Positions 58,762 through 64,000 of a stretch of DNA of 64,000 nucleotides are shown one piece after another (positions within the stretch are counted from its first letter, which is position 1; every line of letters begins with the position of its first letter). The stretch covers positions 6,262,001 to 6,326,000 of the forward strand of contig NZ_VIWW01000001.1 of assembly GCF_007829885.1 (NCBI RefSeq), written 5' to 3'. The position numbers and the translations under genes are program-made. The stretch is from Streptomyces brevispora (GTDB taxonomy: Bacteria > Actinomycetota > Actinomycetes > Streptomycetales > Streptomycetaceae). Under the pieces are notes generated by a model. That model was not told where the DNA came from. It searched no databases and saw only the letters and a list, made by a program, of their open reading frames with translations.

Positions 58762-59610
58762 GTGGCCGAGCGCTTCGGTGTCATCGCCGTGTGCGGCCGC
58801 GAAGCCGCGTACGGGCGGGCTCTGGACGGGGTCGTGGACCCCGGCGTGAACGTCGTGCCGAGCGGGCGCGAGCTGTTCCGGAGCGTCTCCGCGCACCTGC
58901 GCCGGGGCGAGGGCACCGTGGTCGTCCCGATGACGCTCGGCCGTGACCCCGAACTCGTCGCGGACACCGCCCGGACCCTGCGCGCCGTCCCCGGCGGTGA
59001 ACGGGCCGCGACCGTGCTCGCCGAGCCGTTCGGCACCGCCCAGCACCTCGTCGGCTGGCTGCGCGCCGCCGCGGGCCGGGTCCCTGAGACCTCCGCCCTG
59101 CTGGTCACGGCCCCGTCCGGGGACCCGTTCGAGGACGCGGAGCTGTACCGGATCGCCGCGCTCGTACGCCGCTACGGGCGGCACGACCTGGTCGAGGTGG
59201 CGTTCACCGGAGGGGATCCCGACCCGGCCGAGGGCGTCCGGCGCTGCCGGCTGCTCGGCGCGGAGCGCGTGACGCTGCTTCCGGCCGGATTCGCGCCTCC
59301 GGAGGCGCCCGAGGTCTCCGGCGCGGTTCGGCTGCCCGTTGACGTGGCGGGTCCCCTCGTGCCCGCGTCCGCGCTGCGGCGGGTGCTGGCCGAGCGGGTG
59401 TCCGACGCCCGGCGGCGATGGCGCGAGCGCGGCGACGACGGTATCGCGACGGGGCTGACCGCGGCGGAGAACCACGGTCACTCCCACACCCACCCACCGG
59501 GCGAGGGACACGACCACGGTCATGGTCACCACCACGGCCCCGGACATACGCACATGCATCAGCACCCGTCCGCCGATGGAGCGGGCCAAGTCATCAGGAG
59601 CATCGCATGA
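58762..59610 (+). CDS. CbiX-like protein with His-rich C-terminal tail, inside the urease operon
   Basis: A 282-aa protein between ureA and ureB. The body resembles the CbiX/CbiK chelatase fold (FGVIAVCGREAAYGRALDGV, VVVPMTLGRDPELVADTART, CRLLGAERVTLLPAGFAPP). The tail HGHSHTHPPGEGHDHGHGHH and following HGPGHTHMHQH has 14 His in about 34 residues, a likely nickel store. It starts at GTG 58762 and its stop overlaps the ureB ATG (ATGA), so it is coupled to structural urease genes. No ureE is seen downstream. I infer a nickel-handling accessory role; exact function is unproven. Confidence 0.8.
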   Translation: MAERFGVIAVCGREAAYGRALDGVVDPGVNVVPSGRELFRSVSAHLRRGEGTVVVPMTLGRDPELVADTARTLRAVPGGERAATVLAEPFGTAQHLVGWLRAAAGRVPETSALLVTAPSGDPFEDAELYRIAALVRRYGRHDLVEVAFTGGDPDPAEGVRRCRLLGAERVTLLPAGFAPPEAPEVSGAVRLPVDVAGPLVPASALRRVLAERVSDARRRWRERGDDGIATGLTAAENHGHSHTHPPGEGHDHGHGHHHGPGHTHMHQHPSADGAGQVIRSIA

Positions 59611-60068
59611 CGTTCCGTCAGAAGTACATCTACGGCAAGGACCCCGTCGAGATCAACGCGGGCCGCCGCACGCTGAAGCTCACCGTGAGCAACACCGGTG
59701 ACCGTGCGGTGCAGATCAGCTCTCACTACCACTTCTTCGAGGTCAACTCGGCGCTGTCGTTCGACCGCCATGAGACGCTCGGCATGCACCTCAACATCCC
59801 CGCCGGCACCTCCGTGCGCTTCGAGCCCGGTGGTTCGCGTGAGGTCGAGCTGTGCGCGTACGCCGGAACCGGCCGTCTGGTCGGCTTCAGCGGGCTGCTC
59901 AACGGCAGCCTCTCCTCCCACCCGGCACGCGTCGAAGCCGTCCGCAAGGCCATCGAGCAGGGCTTCCAGGGAGCGCAGGGCACCCCCGCCGCCAAGAACG
60001 TCAAGGCAGCCAAGCCCGGCGCCAAGGACTCCAAGGTCACCAAGGAAAAGAAGAAGGGTTCGCGCTGA
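59607..60068 (+). CDS. ureB: Urease subunit beta with Lys-rich tail
   Basis: A 153-aa beta subunit: the core (about 1-110) has VSNTGDRAVQISSHYHFFEV NSAL and MHLNIPAGTSVRFEPG. The last 45 residues are an extra Ala/Lys/Gly-rich tail (AAKNVKAAKPGAKDSKVTKE), longer than the usual 100-110 aa. It overlaps the His-rich gene by 4 bases at its start and ureC by 1 base at its end. Confidence 0.95.
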   Translation: MTFRQKYIYGKDPVEINAGRRTLKLTVSNTGDRAVQISSHYHFFEVNSALSFDRHETLGMHLNIPAGTSVRFEPGGSREVELCAYAGTGRLVGFSGLLNGSLSSHPARVEAVRKAIEQGFQGAQGTPAAKNVKAAKPGAKDSKVTKEKKKGSR

Positions 60069-61792
60069 TGCCCATCCTGCCCCGCAAGCAGTACACCGAC
60101 ATGTTCGGCCCGACGGTCGGCGACCGCTTCCACCTCGCCGACACCAACCTCGTCGTCGAGGTCGAGAAGGACTACAGCGAGGGCCAGTACGGCGACGAGG
60201 TCCTCTACGGCGGCGGCAAGACCATGCGGGACGGCATGGCCTCCGACCCGCAGGCCACCAGTGCCCAGGGCGCACTCGACACCGTCATCACCAACGTCGT
60301 GGTCATCGACCCGATGGTCGGCGTCGTCAAGTGCGACATCGGCATCAAGGACGGCTTCATCGTCGGCATCGGCAAGTCCGGCAATCCGCAGACCCAGAAC
60401 AACGTCGACCCGGACCTGGTCATCGGTCCCGGTACCGAAGCCATCGCGGGGGAGCACCTCATCGCCACCGCGGGCGCCATCGACACCCACGTGCACCTGA
60501 TCTCCCCGCAACAGGCCGAGCAGGCGCTCACCAACGGCATCACCACCCTCATCGGCGGCGGCACCGGACCGACCGACGGCACCAACGGCACCACCTGCAC
60601 CCCCGGCCCGTTCAACATCGCCAGGTTCCTCCAGGCCGCCGAGGGCTTCCCGGTCAACCTGGGCATCATGGGCAAGGGCAACGGCAGCCTGCCGGAAGCG
60701 CTCAGCGAGCAGATCGTCGCGGGCGCCTGCGGGCTCAAGGTGCACGAGGACTGGGGCGCCACCCCGGCCGTCATCGACAACGCTCTGAACGTCGCCGACG
60801 CGCACGACGTCCAGGTGTCCATCCACACCGACAGCCTGAACGAGAGCGGCTTCTTCGAGGACACCCGCTCCGCGATCGACGGCCGGGCCATCCACACCTT
60901 CCACAGCGAGGGCGCGGGCGGCGGCCACGCCCCCGACATCATGCGGGTCGCCGGCGAGCCGAACGTCCTGCCGTCCTCCACCAACCCGACCCTGCCCTAC
61001 ACCAAGAACTCGGTGGACGAGCTCCTGGACATGGTCATGGTCTGCCACCACCTCAGCCATGACATCCCCGAGGACGTGTCCTTCGCCGACAGCCGGGTGC
61101 GGGCCGAGACGATCGCCGCCGAGTCGGTGCTGCACGACCTCGGTGTGATCAGCATGTTCTCCTCCGACTCCCAGGCCATGGGCCGGATCGGGGAGTCCGT
61201 CACCCGGGCCTTCCAGACCGCGCACCACTGCAAGGACAAGCTCGGCAGGCTGGAGGGCGACTCGGCGCGCAACGACAACCAGCGGGTGCTGCGCTATCTC
61301 GCCAAGGTCACCATCAACCCGGCCATCGCTTCCGGCATCGCCGACCACGTGGGATCGATCGAGAAGGGCAAGCTCGCGGACATCGTGCTGTGGCCCATCC
61401 ACTCCTTCGCGGCCAAGCCGAAGATGGTGATCAAGGGCGGCATCGTCTCCTGGGCGCAGATGGGTGACCCCAACGCCTCGCTGCCGACCCCGCAACCGGT
61501 CATCTACCGGCCGATGTTCGGCCAGCTCGGCAAGGCGCTGCAGGCGACTCATGTCACCTTCATGTCCCAGGCGGGCATCGCCGCCGGGGTGCCGGCCGAA
61601 CTCGGCCTGGAACGGCAGATCCTGCCGGTCCGCCGCACCCGTACTATCGGCAAGCACAACATGATCCGCAACGACGCCCTGCCGGACATCCAGGTCGACC
61701 CGGAGACGTTCAAGGTCACGCTCAACGGCAAGGTCGCCACCATCGACCCGGCCGAGACGCTGCCCCTCAACCACCTCTACTTCCTGGTCTAG
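60068..61792 (+). CDS. ureC: Urease subunit alpha
   Basis: The 574-aa catalytic subunit. The carbamylated Lys is in GLKVHEDWGAT; nickel-binding His residues lie in DTHVHLISPQ and in HTD/HSEGAGGGHAPD; the mobile flap is MVCHHLS; and the catalytic Asp is in FSSDSQAMGR. All key residues are intact, so the enzyme should be active. The ATG overlaps the ureB stop by one base. Confidence 0.97.
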   Translation: MPILPRKQYTDMFGPTVGDRFHLADTNLVVEVEKDYSEGQYGDEVLYGGGKTMRDGMASDPQATSAQGALDTVITNVVVIDPMVGVVKCDIGIKDGFIVGIGKSGNPQTQNNVDPDLVIGPGTEAIAGEHLIATAGAIDTHVHLISPQQAEQALTNGITTLIGGGTGPTDGTNGTTCTPGPFNIARFLQAAEGFPVNLGIMGKGNGSLPEALSEQIVAGACGLKVHEDWGATPAVIDNALNVADAHDVQVSIHTDSLNESGFFEDTRSAIDGRAIHTFHSEGAGGGHAPDIMRVAGEPNVLPSSTNPTLPYTKNSVDELLDMVMVCHHLSHDIPEDVSFADSRVRAETIAAESVLHDLGVISMFSSDSQAMGRIGESVTRAFQTAHHCKDKLGRLEGDSARNDNQRVLRYLAKVTINPAIASGIADHVGSIEKGKLADIVLWPIHSFAAKPKMVIKGGIVSWAQMGDPNASLPTPQPVIYRPMFGQLGKALQATHVTFMSQAGIAAGVPAELGLERQILPVRRTRTIGKHNMIRNDALPDIQVDPETFKVTLNGKVATIDPAETLPLNHLYFLV

Positions 61793-61797
61793 GGCCG

Positions 61798-62544
61798 ATG
61801 TACCGAAACGAGGACGACACCGCGGGCGAACCCCTGTCGGCCGCGGTGACGGCCGGCACGGGTCTCGGACCGCTGCTGGTCAGCCTCCAGCTGACCGACT
61901 CCGCGTTCCCGAGCGGCTTCTACACGCTGTCGCACAGCCTGGAGGGGTTCGCCCAGGCCGGGGCCGTCGACCCGGCCACCGTGCCGCTGCTGCTCCACGA
62001 CCTGCTGCTGCACGGCGTCGGTCCGGCCGACGCCACGGCCCTCGCCCTCGCCCACCGCGCGACCGCGGCGGGCGACCTGACGGCCGTCGTCCGGATCGAC
62101 GAGCACCTCTTCGCGACCAAGCTGGGCCGCGAGATGCGCCAGGCCGCCACCCGGACCGGGCGGCAACTGCTCGACCTGGGTCATGAGGTCTTCGACCGCC
62201 CGGAGATCGGCGACTACTTCGACCGCGTCGTACGCCGTGAGGCCCCCGGAACGCAGGCGGTGGCCGCAGGTGTCATCTACGCCGCGACCGGGGTCCCGGT
62301 CCGGCAGGCCGTCGCCTCCGACCTGTTCGCATTCTGCGTCAGCTTCGCGGGCGCGGCCCTCAGACTCCGGCTGACCGACCACCGCTCGGCGCAGACCCTC
62401 CTGCGGGGTGCCGCACCCGTCATCGAAGCGGCCGTCGAGGCGGCGCTGCGGCGCGAACTCGACGACGTCGGCGCCACCGTCTTCGCCTCGGACATCATGT
62501 CGGGCCGTCATGAACGCGCCGAGGCAAGGCTCTTCGCCAGCTGA
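61798..62544 (+). CDS. ureF: Urease accessory protein UreF
   Basis: A 248-aa all-helical protein that acts with UreG and UreD to insert nickel and carbamylate the active site. The motifs LQLTDSAFPSGFYTLSHSLE and GREMRQAATRTGRQL, with FAFCVSFAGAALRLRLTDH, are typical. The start is 5 bases after ureC. The first 25 residues are a variable acidic extension. Confidence 0.94.
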   Translation: MYRNEDDTAGEPLSAAVTAGTGLGPLLVSLQLTDSAFPSGFYTLSHSLEGFAQAGAVDPATVPLLLHDLLLHGVGPADATALALAHRATAAGDLTAVVRIDEHLFATKLGREMRQAATRTGRQLLDLGHEVFDRPEIGDYFDRVVRREAPGTQAVAAGVIYAATGVPVRQAVASDLFAFCVSFAGAALRLRLTDHRSAQTLLRGAAPVIEAAVEAALRRELDDVGATVFASDIMSGRHERAEARLFAS

Positions 62545-62574
62545 AATCCACCCCGTCTCATACCAGGGAGCACC

Positions 62575-63195
62575 ATGGACGACAACGTACTGCGGGTCGG
62601 CATCGGCGGACCGGTCGGATCCGGCAAGACCGCGCTCATCGAGGCGCTGGTGCCGATTCTGATCGAGCGCGGGCACCGCCCCTCCGTCATCACCAACGAC
62701 ATCTACACGCAGGAGGACGCCCAGCACGTCCGCCGCACCCTGGCCGGAGTCCTCGAACCGGAGCGGGTCGTCGGCGTCGAGACGGGCGCCTGCCCGCACA
62801 CCGCCGTACGCGACGACCCCACGATGAACCTGGCGGCCGGCGCGGAGATGCTGGAGCGCTTCCCGGACACCGACACGCTGCTCTACGAGTCCGGCGGCGA
62901 CAACCTCACCCTGACCTTCAGCCCGGCACTCGTGGACCTCTTCATCTTCGTGCTGGACACCGCGGAGGGCGAGAAGATGCCCCGCAAGCGCGGCCCCGGC
63001 ATCACCGAGTCCGATCTGCTCGTCATCAACAAGATCGATATCGCGAAGTACGTCCGCACGGACATCGACGTCATGGAGTCCGACGCCCACCGGGTCCGGG
63101 ACAACCGCCCCGTCGTCCTCACCGACTGCCTGACCGGTGTCGGCATCGACGACATCGCGGTCTATCTCGAATCGCGCCGCAAGGTGCTGATCTGA
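62575..63195 (+). CDS. ureG: Urease accessory GTPase UreG
   Basis: A 206-aa SIMIBI GTPase: the P-loop GGPVGSGKTALIEAL (11-25), TNDIYTQEDA, ETGACPHTAV with the nickel-binding Cys-Pro-His, and NKIDIAKYV for guanine binding. There is no His-rich N-terminus, so nickel storage may rest on the separate His-tailed protein at 58762. CAGGGAG precedes the ATG. Confidence 0.97.
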   Translation: MDDNVLRVGIGGPVGSGKTALIEALVPILIERGHRPSVITNDIYTQEDAQHVRRTLAGVLEPERVVGVETGACPHTAVRDDPTMNLAAGAEMLERFPDTDTLLYESGGDNLTLTFSPALVDLFIFVLDTAEGEKMPRKRGPGITESDLLVINKIDIAKYVRTDIDVMESDAHRVRDNRPVVLTDCLTGVGIDDIAVYLESRRKVLI

Positions 63196-63196
63196 G

Positions 63197-64000
63197 ATGA
63201 CGCTCGCCCCGCACCGGCCACCGGTCGACCGGCTCACCGAGGAGTACTACACCGCGGTCCGGGTCCCCCCGGACGTGGCGGCCCTGGCCTCCGTGCCCGA
63301 CACCCTCGCGCCCGGTTCCCCGGCGAAGGTCGGCATCCTCGACCTGGCCTTCGCCGTACGGGGCGAGCGCACCGAACTCGTCGAGCGCTACCAGAAGACA
63401 CCGCTGCAGATCATGCGGCCGCTGTGGATCGACCCCGCACTGACCGGCATGAGTTACGTCTATCTGATGGCGACCGGCGGCGGCGTCGCCCAGGCCGACC
63501 GCTACCGGATGGACTTCCGCTGCGGCCCCGACACCCAGGTCCATCTGACCACCCAGGCCGCCACCAAGATCTTCCGGATGGAGCACGACTACGCGAGCCA
63601 GCGGGTGCACCTCACTGCGGAGGCCGGCAGCTACGTCGAGTACCTGCCGGACCCGCTGATCCCGTTCAAGGACGCGCGCTTCTACCAGCGCACCGAGGTC
63701 ACGGTCGCAAGCGGCGCCACCGTCGTCGTCGGTGACACCCTCACCGCCGGACGGCTCGCCCGCGGCGAGCGCCACGCCTACCGGGTGCTCGCCACCGACC
63801 TGCGCATCAGCCGTCCCGACGGCACCCTGCTCGCCGTCGACACCCTGCGCCTGGCCCCGGGGCGGGACGGCGAAAAAGTCCTCGGACCCGGTGTGTTCGC
63901 CGGTCACGACCATGTCGCCTCGCTCTTCGTCGTGACCGACCGCGCCCCGGCCGCCGAACTCGCCGACACCCTGCACGAGGCGCTGGCCCCACTCGGCGTC
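63197..64000 (+). CDS. ureD: Urease accessory protein UreD (partial, runs off the window)
   Basis: The first 268 residues of UreD, the scaffold that links UreF/UreG to apo-urease. GSPAKVGILDLAFAVRGERT, YLMATGGGVAQADRYRMDFR and CGPDTQVHLTTQAATKIFRM are the family signatures. The ATG sits 1 base after the ureG stop. The end lies beyond 64000. Confidence 0.94.
   Translation, partial: MTLAPHRPPVDRLTEEYYTAVRVPPDVAALASVPDTLAPGSPAKVGILDLAFAVRGERTELVERYQKTPLQIMRPLWIDPALTGMSYVYLMATGGGVAQADRYRMDFRCGPDTQVHLTTQAATKIFRMEHDYASQRVHLTAEAGSYVEYLPDPLIPFKDARFYQRTEVTVASGATVVVGDTLTAGRLARGERHAYRVLATDLRISRPDGTLLAVDTLRLAPGRDGEKVLGPGVFAGHDHVASLFVVTDRAPAAELADTLHEALAPLGV

Noticed and set aside
1..64000. CRISPR arrays, rRNA and tRNA genes
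   Set aside because: No regularly spaced repeats and no rRNA or tRNA signatures were seen anywhere in the window.

Overview
The window is very GC-rich actinobacterial DNA and looks like a Streptomyces chromosome arm or a closely related genus. Supporting signs are strong third-position GC, frequent GTG/TTG starts, a MsiK-style sugar ABC operon with no ATPase gene, Tat and lipoprotein exports, a SigB-like sigma factor with PP2C/ATPase partners, and an encapsulin/DyP pair. No rRNA, tRNA or CRISPR array was found.

Layout. 0.2-8.6 kb: a secreted Tat phospholipase C, transposase and integrase debris, a DUF4184 membrane protein, a PadR/membrane-protein pair, a head-to-head inverted duplication, an SDR with a divergent MmyB-type regulator, and remnants of an alcohol dehydrogenase and a TetR regulator. 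8.6-12.4 kb: a three-subunit molybdenum aldehyde oxidoreductase operon (2Fe-2S, FAD/4Fe-4S, Mo subunits). 12.5-19.1 kb: a mobile-element graveyard (integrase, IS5-type and serine-recombinase relics) holding a few intact genes: panD, a methyltransferase, and an ArsR/AHSA1/DHFR-like operon flanked by short direct repeats. 19.1-29.7 kb: a racemase-like protein, a proline-rich peptide, two MarR regulators with an operator, a PLP decarboxylase, a PucR regulator, a DyP peroxidase with its encapsulin shell, an MgtC protein, a PfpI protein and 6-phosphogluconate dehydrogenase.

30-49 kb is a carbohydrate district. A binding protein, two permeases and a GH1 beta-glucosidase form one operon, divergent from a ROK regulator. 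A GH3 glucosidase and its LacI regulator carry two identical 14-nt palindromes. A secreted Rpf/LysM/M23 cell-wall enzyme, an EamA transporter and a 2Fe-2S protein separate these from secreted GH2 and GH92 enzymes that share a CAACGTTG operator-like core. 49-54 kb: five minus-strand signalling genes (SigB-like sigma, REC-PP2C, CHASE3-like kinase, Rcp1-like regulator, anti-sigma-type ATPase). 54.3-57.2 kb: an atypical SDR with a zinc ribbon, a 58-aa protein and two CrcB fluoride channel genes. 57.4 kb to the end: a urea transporter followed by ureA, a CbiX-like protein with a His-rich tail, ureB, ureC, ureF, ureG and partial ureD.

No wholly new system can be proven from sequence alone. The best candidates for something little described are the CbiX-like His-tailed protein inside the urease operon (which shows no ureE), the SDR-fold protein lacking the catalytic tyrosine, and the compact sigma/phosphatase/kinase module.
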